In this document: one piece after another, positions 1 through 5,593 of the stretch | Numbering within the stretch: the first letter of the stretch is position 1 | How the letters are laid out: the number at the start of each line of letters is the position of its first letter | DNA from: Aquirhabdus sp. | GTDB taxonomy: Bacteria; Pseudomonadota; Gammaproteobacteria; Pseudomonadales; Moraxellaceae | Assembly: GCA_030152425.1 (NCBI GenBank) | Contig: JASLJP010000098.1 | Location: 1-6,731 of the forward strand | Direction: 5' to 3' | DNA length: 6,731 bases | Position numbers and translations under genes: made by a program | The notes under the pieces: model-generated | Told to the model about the DNA's origin: nothing | The model's input: the letters and a program-made list of their open reading frames with translations, nothing else | The model's database searches: none

Positions 1-1200
1 AACGCACCTCGTCAAGGGCTATATGCCACTTTATTAGCCATTAGTTATGCGCTACACGCTTCGTTGATCGTTGAAGGTGCTGTCCATCAATTACGTACCA
101 CCCGCGATGCGCAGGGTCAGCTCCTGATCCGCCAACTGGCCGAAGATGCCGCGCTGGGTGTGTCGCGTCAGGATACGGTGTCGCTGGCACTGCTGGCCAA
201 TCGCTACAGCCAACGCCCAGATGTGGTGTCGATGCGTATCCTCGCAGCCGATGGTCGCGTGCTGACCACAGGCGGCAATGCGCCGTCGCACGATGGTCAA
301 ACCTTTGAACAAATCTTGCTGCAAGACCGCACCCAAAATGGCCAAGTCGAAATCACGCTGGCCGAGATCAGTGTCGGCGAGGTGATTCGTCTGCAGTGGT
401 TGCCGCTGCTGTTGTCCTTTTTGATCCACATCTTTCTCTGGCTGCTGTATCGCGTGGTCGCCCGGCCGAAATATCATCCAGCGGAATACGCGGATGGGGC
501 GCTGGCGGAGGATCACCCGGTCGACCTGCAGCACGCCACCCAACTGCCGCTGACCGAGGCCGCGTCTGTGGTCAGCAAGCCCGCTGAGGTGCCGCTCGAT
601 CCGGCGGCCTATCCGGTGGTGCTGCGCATTGCCTTTGACGATCCGCGCGCGCTGCTCGACACGCTGGCACCGACCACTGCCTATAAATACTTTGCCCTGT
701 GCCAAAAAATCCTCGAAGAAACCATCCGCGTGCTGCAAGCCAGCTCACCGATCGAAGAGGGTCTTAACAAGGTACAGATTTTGGAGCCTTTTGGTGCCAA
801 TGGCGCGCTGGTGGGTGTCAATCAGAACTCGACCCATGCCCTCGGTCATTTGCTGCTGCTGGCGCAATTGCTGAACCTGATCTCTGAAGCAGTCTATCGC
901 CGCAACAAGGTTGAAAAACGCTTTGCGCTGCTGACGCGTGCCGCGATCACCGAAAGCAATGCCCACGCGACCAGCGCCAAGCAGAGTGAGGATTTGATCG
1001 TACTCGCCCATGGCAATGACGTGCTGATCTCGGCGGCGAGCGCCAATATGTCGCGCCTGATCATCCAGTTTAGCCTGAGTGCGCTGGAGCAGCCGGTAGA
1101 GAATGTCGGCGATGTGATGCGCCTGAGTGGCCTGCGTAGCGACCAAGCACAGTTGATTGAACGTGCACGGGAGCAGATTCTGGGTCGTTCGGCGAGTTAA
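1..1200 (+). CDS. Membrane protein with Smp-like sensor region and cyclase-like cytoplasmic part (5' partial)
   Basis: The frame is open from the first base to a TAA at 1198-1200, giving 399 visible residues; the true start lies left of the window. An internal TTG at 64 falls inside a hydrophobic helix and has no ribosome binding site, so I do not use it as the start. Visible residues 6-25 form a membrane helix and 132-154 a second one (WLPLLLSFLIHIFLWLLYRV). The roughly 105 residues between them should be extracytoplasmic; they include RILAADGRVLTTGG, which resembles the sensor-like region of the Smp/YtjB (haemolysin-regulator) family. That family is normally near 215 residues, so the cytoplasmic part here is a large addition. 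After a Pro/Ala-rich linker, residues about 203-380 show the hydrophobic and helical pattern of class III nucleotide cyclases, but without their metal-binding aspartates. The two-helix topology is clear; the family names are tentative. A strong terminator follows 17 nt after the stop. Confidence 0.7.
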   Translation, partial: NAPRQGLYATLLAISYALHASLIVEGAVHQLRTTRDAQGQLLIRQLAEDAALGVSRQDTVSLALLANRYSQRPDVVSMRILAADGRVLTTGGNAPSHDGQTFEQILLQDRTQNGQVEITLAEISVGEVIRLQWLPLLLSFLIHIFLWLLYRVVARPKYHPAEYADGALAEDHPVDLQHATQLPLTEAASVVSKPAEVPLDPAAYPVVLRIAFDDPRALLDTLAPTTAYKYFALCQKILEETIRVLQASSPIEEGLNKVQILEPFGANGALVGVNQNSTHALGHLLLLAQLLNLISEAVYRRNKVEKRFALLTRAAITESNAHATSAKQSEDLIVLAHGNDVLISAASANMSRLIIQFSLSALEQPVENVGDVMRLSGLRSDQAQLIERAREQILGRSAS

Positions 1201-1217
1201 ACACGCCGATGCTCAGC

Positions 1218-1255
1218 AAAAAAGGGACGCCATGCAACGCAGCGTCCCTTTTTTT
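1218..1255. terminator. Bidirectional rho-independent terminator between convergent genes
   Basis: GGGACGC (1224-1230) pairs perfectly with GCGTCCC (1242-1248). Inside the 11-nt loop, TGC and GCA (1233-1235 and 1239-1241) can add three more pairs. Six A residues precede the stem (1218-1223) and seven T residues follow it (1249-1255), so the hairpin has a U-tract when read from either strand. It lies 17 nt after the stop of the plus-strand membrane protein gene and 17 nt beyond the stop of the minus-strand lipoprotein gene, so it probably ends both transcripts. Confidence 0.88.
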
Positions 1256-1272
1256 ATGCCTGATCAACGCGC

Positions 1273-1539
1273 TTAAGGTGCGGCCTGATCGGTTTGACCT
1301 TGCTGGTCGGCGACCGCTTTGTCGATACGTGCGCCGGTTTGATCCATGCTGTTCAAGGACGCATCAACCTTTTGGCGGATTTCTTTGCCGTTAAAGCCCA
1401 GCCCATCGGCGGCTTCAATGCTGCGGGTTTCAGGACGACCGGTATCGACGACCTTGGGTGTCGGGGGCTGCTTGGTGCAGGCGATCGCGGAAACTAACGC
1501 GATGCCAATGACGGCAGCGGCTTTTAAACGTGTACTCAT
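1273..1539 (-). CDS. Small lipoprotein, 88 residues, function unknown
   Basis: The start is the ATG at 1539, chosen because AAGGAG (plus-strand 1547-1552) sits 7 nt upstream and because the protein then begins with a lipoprotein signal peptide: MSTRLK, a hydrophobic core AAAVIGIALVSAIA, then Cys21. The lipobox AIAC is acceptable though not the canonical LxGC. The residue after the cysteine is Thr rather than Asp, so in an enterobacterial-type Lol system the protein would go to the outer membrane. The frame stays open upstream to 1665, but that extension lacks a ribosome binding site and would bury the signal peptide. The mature part is about 68 residues: a Pro-rich stretch (QPPTPK), the segment VVDTGRPETRSIEAADGLGF, and a polar, Gln/Asp-rich helical-looking C terminus. 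I recall similar small lipoproteins in Acinetobacter-type genomes but know of no assigned role. The gene is divergent from ribB and convergent with the upstream membrane protein gene. Confidence 0.85.
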   Translation of the reverse strand: MSTRLKAAAVIGIALVSAIACTKQPPTPKVVDTGRPETRSIEAADGLGFNGKEIRQKVDASLNSMDQTGARIDKAVADQQGQTDQAAP

Positions 1540-1577
1540 CGCCAAACTCCTTTTTGCACAGATGGGGGATCCCCTCG

Positions 1578-1586
1578 ATATTAACA
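1578..1586 (-). promoter_or_regulatory. Candidate extended -10 of the lipoprotein gene
   Basis: On the minus strand the sequence reads TGT-TAATAT, an extended -10 pattern (TGn followed by a hexamer matching TATAAT at four of six positions). It would start transcription near 1571, about 30 nt before the lipoprotein ATG. I see no good -35 at 17 nt, which fits an extended -10 promoter but keeps the call weak. Confidence 0.35.
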
Positions 1587-1640
1587 CGCCCTGAACTGAG
1601 CGCTCACGCACAAATTCCCTCAAAAGCACGAGAAATCGGC

Positions 1641-1646
1641 TAGAAT
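1641..1646 (+). promoter_or_regulatory. Candidate -10 of the ribB-pgpA cluster
   Basis: TAGAAT at 1641-1646 matches TATAAT at five of six positions and lies 41 nt before the ribB ATG. The best-spaced -35 region (around 1618-1623, CCTCAA) is poor. No FMN riboswitch (RFN element) is recognisable between 1540 and 1687: the space is small for the element plus expression platform, and its conserved GC-rich blocks are absent. Confidence 0.4.
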
Positions 1647-1687
1647 AGCTCACTTTCAATGACATCTATTCGTCCAAGGTCTATGCC

Positions 1688-2827
1688 ATGACTTCAAACG
1701 CAGCAAGCCACGCGATTAAACTCAATACCGTCGAGGAGTTGGTGGCCGATATCCGTGCCGGACGTATGGTCATTCTCATGGACGATGAAGACCGCGAAAA
1801 CGAAGGCGATCTGGTCATGGCGGCGACCCATGTGCGTCCCGAAGACATCAATTTCATGATCACCCATGCGCGCGGTCTGGTCTGTCTGACCCTGTCGCGC
1901 GAGCGCTGTGCCCAGCTCAACCTGCCGCTGATGGTCGAGCGCAATGGCGCCTCGCATGGCACAAACTTTACCCTGTCTATCGAAGCTGCCAATGGCGTGA
2001 CCACCGGTATTTCCGCCGCTGAGCGGGCGCGTACCGTGCAAGCCGCCGTTGCCCCGATGGCCAAACCGGCCGACATCGTACAGCCCGGTCATATCTTCCC
2101 GCTGATGGCACAGCCCGGTGGCGTCCTGCACCGTGCGGGTCATACCGAAGCAGGCTGTGATCTGTCGCGTCTGGCTGGCCTTGAGCCTGCCTCGGTGATC
2201 TGCGAGATCATCAACGAAGACGGCGAGATGGCGCGTCGTCCCGACCTCGAAATCTTTGCCGCCAAGCACGGCCTCAAAATCGGCACCATCGCCGACCTGA
2301 TCCAATACCGCATGCTCAACGAACAAACCGTCGAGCGGGTCGAGACGCAAAAGGTTCAAACCGCCTATGGCGCGTTTACCCTGCATCGCTATAAAGAACA
2401 CGGCAGCCCGGACACCCATGTGGCGCTGGTCAAGGGCAAACCGGAGCAAGGCGTGACCACCGTACGCGTCCACGGGCTCAACCCGCTACGCGACCTGTTT
2501 CAGGTGCACTGCCAAGGTAAACCGAACTGGACGCTTGATGCGGCGCTGAAAACCATCGCCGCCAGTGAGCGCGGTGTGCTGGTCTGGATCAGCCAGGGCG
2601 AGCAAGTGGACTTTGGCGCGGCGCTCGACGCCCTGCAGCAGCCGGCCCCGGCTGCAGCATCGTCCGCCCACTACCGCTCGATCGGGGTCGGCGCGCAGAT
2701 CCTGCGTGACCTCGGCATCCAAAAGATGCGCCTGCTCAGTTCACCGCTGAAATTTAACGGCCTGTCAGGGTTTGGGTTGGAAATCGTCGACTATGTCGCC
2801 TCCAATCCCAGCAATACTTCAGCTTAA
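1688..2827 (+). CDS. ribB: 3,4-dihydroxy-2-butanone 4-phosphate synthase with degenerate GTP cyclohydrolase II-like domain
   Basis: RibB converts ribulose 5-phosphate to 3,4-dihydroxy-2-butanone 4-phosphate plus formate, giving the four-carbon unit of riboflavin in the cytoplasm. The protein has 379 residues. The synthase domain spans about residues 10-208, with DDEDRENEGD (32-41, metal- and substrate-binding acidic loop), HGTNFTLSIEA (90-100), GVTTGISAAER (103-113) and GGVLHRAGHTEA (144-155) containing metal-ligand His152. The second domain (about 215-370) has the GTP cyclohydrolase II fold but lacks the zinc-binding cysteine cluster (CLTGD...RCDCG); the matching stretch is HGLNPLRDLFQVHC (262-275). 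It keeps the distal YRSIGVGAQILRDLGIQKMR (329-348). This arrangement is known in many proteobacterial RibB proteins, so a separate RibA is expected elsewhere. The ATG at 1688 has AAGG 8 nt upstream (1676-1679); another ATG at 1683 is out of frame. It is the first gene of the cluster, 47 nt before ribH. Confidence 0.95.
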   Translation: MTSNAASHAIKLNTVEELVADIRAGRMVILMDDEDRENEGDLVMAATHVRPEDINFMITHARGLVCLTLSRERCAQLNLPLMVERNGASHGTNFTLSIEAANGVTTGISAAERARTVQAAVAPMAKPADIVQPGHIFPLMAQPGGVLHRAGHTEAGCDLSRLAGLEPASVICEIINEDGEMARRPDLEIFAAKHGLKIGTIADLIQYRMLNEQTVERVETQKVQTAYGAFTLHRYKEHGSPDTHVALVKGKPEQGVTTVRVHGLNPLRDLFQVHCQGKPNWTLDAALKTIAASERGVLVWISQGEQVDFGAALDALQQPAPAAASSAHYRSIGVGAQILRDLGIQKMRLLSSPLKFNGLSGFGLEIVDYVASNPSNTSA

Positions 2828-2860
2828 GCCCTCTTTTTCAAATTTTTAGTTTATTAGATC

Positions 2861-2866
2861 GAAGGA
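2861..2866 (+). promoter_or_regulatory. Ribosome binding site of ribH
   Basis: GAAGGA lies 8 nt before the ribH ATG at 2875 and fixes that start. The 47-nt spacer before ribH (2828-2874) is T-rich and has no hairpin I would call a terminator, so read-through from ribB is likely. ribH has the strongest ribosome binding site of the cluster. Confidence 0.7.
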
Positions 2867-2874
2867 AATACACC

Positions 2875-3345
2875 ATGAGCATTCAAGTCATCGAAGGCGT
2901 CCTGAACCAAGGCAATGAAGGCAAATACGCAGTCCTCGTCGGCCGTTTTAACAGCTTTATCGTCGAAGCCCTGCTGGACGGCGCGCTGGACACCCTCAAG
3001 CGCCATGGCGTTGACGACAAAAACGTGACCATCATCCGTGCGCCGGGTGCCTGGGAGCTGCCATTGGTGGCCAAGAAGCTGGCAGCCAGCGGTAAATACG
3101 ATGCAATCATCGCACTGGGCGCCGTGATCCGGGGTGGCACACCGCATTTCGACTTCGTCGCGGGCGAGTCGGCCAAAGGTCTGGGCGTCATCGGTCTGGA
3201 ATACAACCTGCCGGTCATCTTCGGCGTGCTGACCACCGACAGCATCGAACAATCCATCGAGCGGGCCGGCACCAAAGCGGGCAACAAAGGCGCTGACGCT
3301 GCCCTGACCGCCATCGAGATGGTCAACCTGCTCAAGGCGATCTAA
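2875..3345 (+). CDS. ribH: 6,7-dimethyl-8-ribityllumazine synthase (riboflavin synthase beta chain)
   Basis: RibH condenses 5-amino-6-ribitylaminouracil with the dihydroxybutanone phosphate made by RibB to give lumazine, the penultimate step of riboflavin synthesis. Family members assemble into pentamers or 60-subunit capsids in the cytoplasm. The 156-residue length is normal for the family. Characteristic blocks appear in order: VGRFNSFIVEALLDGAL (22-38, with the aromatic Phe25 that stacks on the substrate), APGAWELP (56-63), ALGAVIRGGTPHFDFVAGE (80-98) with the likely catalytic His91, FGVLTTDSIEQSIERAGTKA (116-135) with the phosphate-region Arg130, and the AGNKG block ending at 139. Nothing is missing. 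The start is supported by GAAGGA 8 nt upstream. The nusB ATG follows only 4 nt after the stop, matching the ribH-nusB linkage found in many proteobacteria. Confidence 0.97.
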   Translation: MSIQVIEGVLNQGNEGKYAVLVGRFNSFIVEALLDGALDTLKRHGVDDKNVTIIRAPGAWELPLVAKKLAASGKYDAIIALGAVIRGGTPHFDFVAGESAKGLGVIGLEYNLPVIFGVLTTDSIEQSIERAGTKAGNKGADAALTAIEMVNLLKAI

Positions 3346-3349
3346 TCCC

Positions 3350-3880
3350 ATGACGATTAACCGCGAAAGCCTGATCAAAGGTTATCCCACAACCTTTGCC
3401 GCCAAACGCAAGGCACGTCGTTTTGCCATGCAGGGCGTGTATGAGTGGCTGCTGACCAACAATCCGGCGCATGAGATCGAAGCACGCACGCGTGCCGAAA
3501 ATCACATGAACAAGACTGACATCGTCTACTACCACGAACTGCTGAGCAAGATCATTGCCCAGCACGAGTCACTGGATGAGATCCTCGATCCGGCCATCGA
3601 CCGTGAGCTGGAAGCGCTGAACATTGTGGAACGCGCCATCTTGCTGCTGGGTGTCTATGAGATGCGTGACCGCATCGAGATCCCGTATGCGGTGGTCATC
3701 GACGAAGGGGTCGAGCTGGCCAAGCATTTCGGTGCGACCGACAGCCATAAATACGTCAATGGCGTACTCGACAAACTGGCGCGCGAACTGCGCCCCGACG
3801 AGTTTGCTGCTGGCCGCGCTGCGCGCAAAGCCGCTGCCCAGCCAGAATCCGACGAGCAATCAGACGCTGATCCCGTCTGA
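3350..3880 (+). CDS. nusB: Transcription antitermination factor NusB
   Basis: NusB binds boxA RNA together with NusE (ribosomal protein S10) and joins the RNA polymerase antitermination complex on rRNA operons. The all-helical NusB domain covers about residues 17-149: FAAKRKARRFAMQGVYEWLL (16-35, the Arg-rich RNA-binding first helix), ALNIVERAILLLGVYEM (89-105), IPYAVVIDEGVELAKHFG (111-128) and SHKYVNGVLDKLARELR (132-148). At 176 residues it is longer than E. coli NusB (139). There is a 15-residue N-terminal extension and a 27-residue Ala/Lys-then-acidic tail ending ESDEQSDADPV. The ATG at 3350 lies 4 nt after the ribH stop; the nearest purine motif, AAGG at 3334-3337 inside ribH, is 12 nt away, so translation is probably coupled to ribH. 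No other start keeps the complete first helix with a better ribosome binding site. The assignment is secure; the role of the tails is unknown. Confidence 0.95.
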   Translation: MTINRESLIKGYPTTFAAKRKARRFAMQGVYEWLLTNNPAHEIEARTRAENHMNKTDIVYYHELLSKIIAQHESLDEILDPAIDRELEALNIVERAILLLGVYEMRDRIEIPYAVVIDEGVELAKHFGATDSHKYVNGVLDKLARELRPDEFAAGRAARKAAAQPESDEQSDADPV

Positions 3881-3890
3881 TTCGCCCGCT

Positions 3891-4850
3891 ATGGATGAAT
3901 TCTCGCTGATTCACCGCTACTTTAAGCGTGATACGCCCCACACGGGTGTGCGCTTGGGCATCGGTGATGACGCGGCACTGCTGACTCCCCCTGCACATCA
4001 TGAACTGGCCATCAGCACCGATACCTTGGTCGCTGGACGCCATTTTCCACGCGACACCGATGCCTACTCGATCGGCTGGAAAGCGGCTGCCGTCAATCTG
4101 TCCGATCTGGCCGCGATGGGCGCGACACCGCATAGCCTGCTGCTGGCACTGACTTTGCCCAATGCTGACCCTGACTTCCTCCAGCAACTTGCCGCTGGGC
4201 TGTTTGCCGCCTGTGATGCGGCGGGGGTCGCGCTGATTGGCGGCGATACCACGCGCGGTGATTGTTTAAGCCTCACCATCACCGCGCTGGGCTGGGTGCC
4301 CAATGGGCAGGCGATCCTGCGCAGCGGCGCGAAGGTGGATGATCTGATCGTCGTCTCGGGGACTTTGGGCGATGCGGCCTATGCCTTGCAGCACCTTGCT
4401 GACGCCCAGCTTGCCCCCGCACTCAAAGCCCGTCTCGACCAACCCACGCCGCGCAATGCTCTCGGGATTCAGCTCCGCGGGCTGGCTTCGGCCATGCTGG
4501 ATATCTCAGATGGTCTGGCACAGGATCTCGGCCATATCCTGCAGGCCAGTGCCGTCTGTGGCGTAGTGCATGTCGAACATCTGCCATGCTCCCCTGAACT
4601 TGCCGCCCTAGACGTCATGACGCGTGCACCGCTGCAACTGGCGGGAGGGGACGATTATGAACTGTGCTTTACCATTTCCGCCGCGAATTTTGCTACGCTG
4701 CAGGGACTGTGGCAGGGTCATGAGCTGCCGCTGACCGTGATCGGCCAGATCACCCGAGGCGCGACAGCGCTCGGTCCAGATCGGCTGGCAATACTGCACG
4801 ACTATCAGCCTTTTACGCTTTCCCAACAAGGATTTAAACATTTTGACTAG
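3891..4850 (+). CDS. thiL: Thiamine-monophosphate kinase
   Basis: ThiL uses ATP to phosphorylate thiamine monophosphate to thiamine diphosphate, the active cofactor, in the cytoplasm. The protein has 319 residues, normal for the family. Motifs in order: MDEFSLIHRYF (1-11, typical N terminus), GIGDDAALL (23-31, Mg-ATP aspartates), STDTLVAGRHF (42-52), GWKAAAVNLSDLAAMGATP (62-80), IGGDTTRG (116-123), SGTLGDAAYAL (156-166), LDISDGLAQDLGHI (203-216) and AGGDDYELCFT (251-261). All metal- and nucleotide-binding aspartates I would look for are present. The frame stays open upstream to 3624, but that part is an out-of-phase shadow of nusB; the ATG at 3891 gives the family N terminus and lies 10 nt after the nusB stop. 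No Shine-Dalgarno motif precedes it, so expression probably depends on coupling to nusB. The last 8 nt overlap pgpA. Confidence 0.96.
   Translation: MDEFSLIHRYFKRDTPHTGVRLGIGDDAALLTPPAHHELAISTDTLVAGRHFPRDTDAYSIGWKAAAVNLSDLAAMGATPHSLLLALTLPNADPDFLQQLAAGLFAACDAAGVALIGGDTTRGDCLSLTITALGWVPNGQAILRSGAKVDDLIVVSGTLGDAAYALQHLADAQLAPALKARLDQPTPRNALGIQLRGLASAMLDISDGLAQDLGHILQASAVCGVVHVEHLPCSPELAALDVMTRAPLQLAGGDDYELCFTISAANFATLQGLWQGHELPLTVIGQITRGATALGPDRLAILHDYQPFTLSQQGFKHFD
4828..4832 (+). promoter_or_regulatory. Ribosome binding site supporting a TTG start for pgpA
   Basis: AAGGA lies 10 nt before the TTG at 4843, inside the end of thiL. The next possible start, the ATG at 4909, is preceded by GTTTAAAAAC with no purine motif. 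This site is the main reason for choosing the TTG. Confidence 0.6.
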
Positions 4851-5400
4851 TGCAGCAAGCAGTGGCAAAAAACACAGTAACGGCAGCGCCGCCGTCGCGT
4901 TTAAAAACATGACGGTCGGGCAAAAGAGCTGGTATATACTCGGGGTCGGCATCGGCTCCGGCCTCTCGCCCAAGGCACCGGGCACGGCAGGTTCGCTGGC
5001 GGTCTTGCTGCTGACGCCACTGTGGGTGATTCTGGGCTGGGAGTGGTCGAGTGTGATCATCGCCCTCGGCGCCGTGGTCGGCATCCCGATCTGTGGTAAA
5101 ACCGCAGACCTGATGGCCGTGCATGATGATGGCCGCATCGTGTGGGACGAGTTTGTCGGCCAGTCGATGGTGCTGCTGCCCTTGGTCGCCCTCGGCAAGC
5201 TCGACAGCGTCAGTTTAAGCAGCCTCGGCTATGTGCTGGCCGCATTCGCGCTGTTCCGGGTGTTTGATGTGCTGAAACCTTGGCCGATCAGCTACTTTGA
5301 CCGCCATGTGCATGGTGGCTTTGGCATCATGTTTGATGATATTTTAGCGGGTCTGTTTGCCATGCTGGTGCTGTGGGGCGGCGTGCTGTGGCTGGCATGA
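4843..5400 (+). CDS. pgpA: Phosphatidylglycerophosphatase A
   Basis: PgpA removes the terminal phosphate of phosphatidylglycerophosphate to give phosphatidylglycerol, an inner-membrane phospholipid. Motifs: GIGSGLSPKAPGTAGSL (36-52), DDGRIVWDEFVGQ (95-107, with the acidic Asp and Glu of the active site), FRVFDVLKPWPISYFDRHVH (138-157) and GGFGIMFDDILAG (158-170). Hydrophobic segments at about 49-66, 69-88, 125-143 and 167-185 fit an integral inner-membrane enzyme. The start chosen is TTG, overlapping the thiL stop by 8 nt, with AAGGA 10 nt upstream; it gives 185 residues including a polar Ser/Lys-rich N-terminal extension of about 22. Starting instead at the ATG at 4909 gives 163 residues but has no ribosome binding site. 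It is the last gene of the packed cluster; I see no rho-independent terminator after it. Confidence 0.94.
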   Translation: MTSAASSGKKHSNGSAAVAFKNMTVGQKSWYILGVGIGSGLSPKAPGTAGSLAVLLLTPLWVILGWEWSSVIIALGAVVGIPICGKTADLMAVHDDGRIVWDEFVGQSMVLLPLVALGKLDSVSLSSLGYVLAAFALFRVFDVLKPWPISYFDRHVHGGFGIMFDDILAGLFAMLVLWGGVLWLA

Positions 5401-5593
5401 CATCCGCGCCCTCAACCGCTGTACGATTTAACTGATTTTGGACGACCGGTCGTGATGATCGCTTAATGAAGCAGGATTGTTGTACTATGCAATTGAAAGC
5501 CTTGAGTGCGTATATCCTTCATAACACTCTATATAACAGCATGGATGCGTCGCTCAGCGCAGCACCACACCAGAATTCATGGAGAATCGCAGG
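5401..5593 (+). other. Intergenic spacer and probable glmU leader
   Basis: This 193-bp stretch between pgpA and glmU includes an AT-richer section (about 5461-5540). It has several promoter-like fragments: TTGAAA at 5493-5498, TATATC at 5511-5516, and TATATA/TATAAC at 5530-5537. No -35/-10 pair has good spacing, so I do not name one promoter. It also holds a perfect 12-bp palindrome (5442-5453) and a 36-codon open frame (5487-5597). No terminator-like hairpin with a T tract is visible, so read-through from pgpA cannot be excluded. Confidence 0.5.
5442..5453. repeat. Perfect 12-bp palindrome ACGACCGGTCGT
   Basis: The 12 bases equal their own reverse complement. The flanks do not extend the symmetry, and there is no loop or T tract, so it is not a normal terminator. 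It lies 41 nt after pgpA and about 140 nt before glmU. A dimeric-repressor operator is one possibility; chance is another. Confidence 0.5.

Noticed and set aside
91..738. 215-codon minus-strand open frame opposite the first gene
   Set aside because: It is antisense to a frame with clear membrane segments and a continuous protein pattern; its translation is Gln/Arg/His-rich in the way typical of antisense shadows, with no recognisable domain.
1540..1665. N-terminal extension of the lipoprotein frame to 1665
   Set aside because: The extension would place 42 residues before the signal peptide and has no ribosome binding site, while the ATG at 1539 has AAGGAG at good spacing.
1694..2473. 259-codon minus-strand open frame inside ribB
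   Set aside because: The plus strand encodes an unmistakable RibB domain; the antisense product shows no family signature.
2828..2874. Possible terminator or promoter in the T-rich ribB-ribH spacer
   Set aside because: There are T runs but no preceding GC hairpin, and no paired -35/-10; it looks like an AT-rich leader before a good ribosome binding site.
3624..3890. Upstream extension of the thiL frame into nusB
   Set aside because: It overlaps well-conserved NusB sequence in another phase, and the translated extension resembles no ThiL N terminus.
5579..5593. Alternative glmU start at the in-frame ATG 5579
   Set aside because: It would add MENRR, but no Shine-Dalgarno motif precedes it, whereas the ATG at 5594 has GGAG 9 nt upstream.
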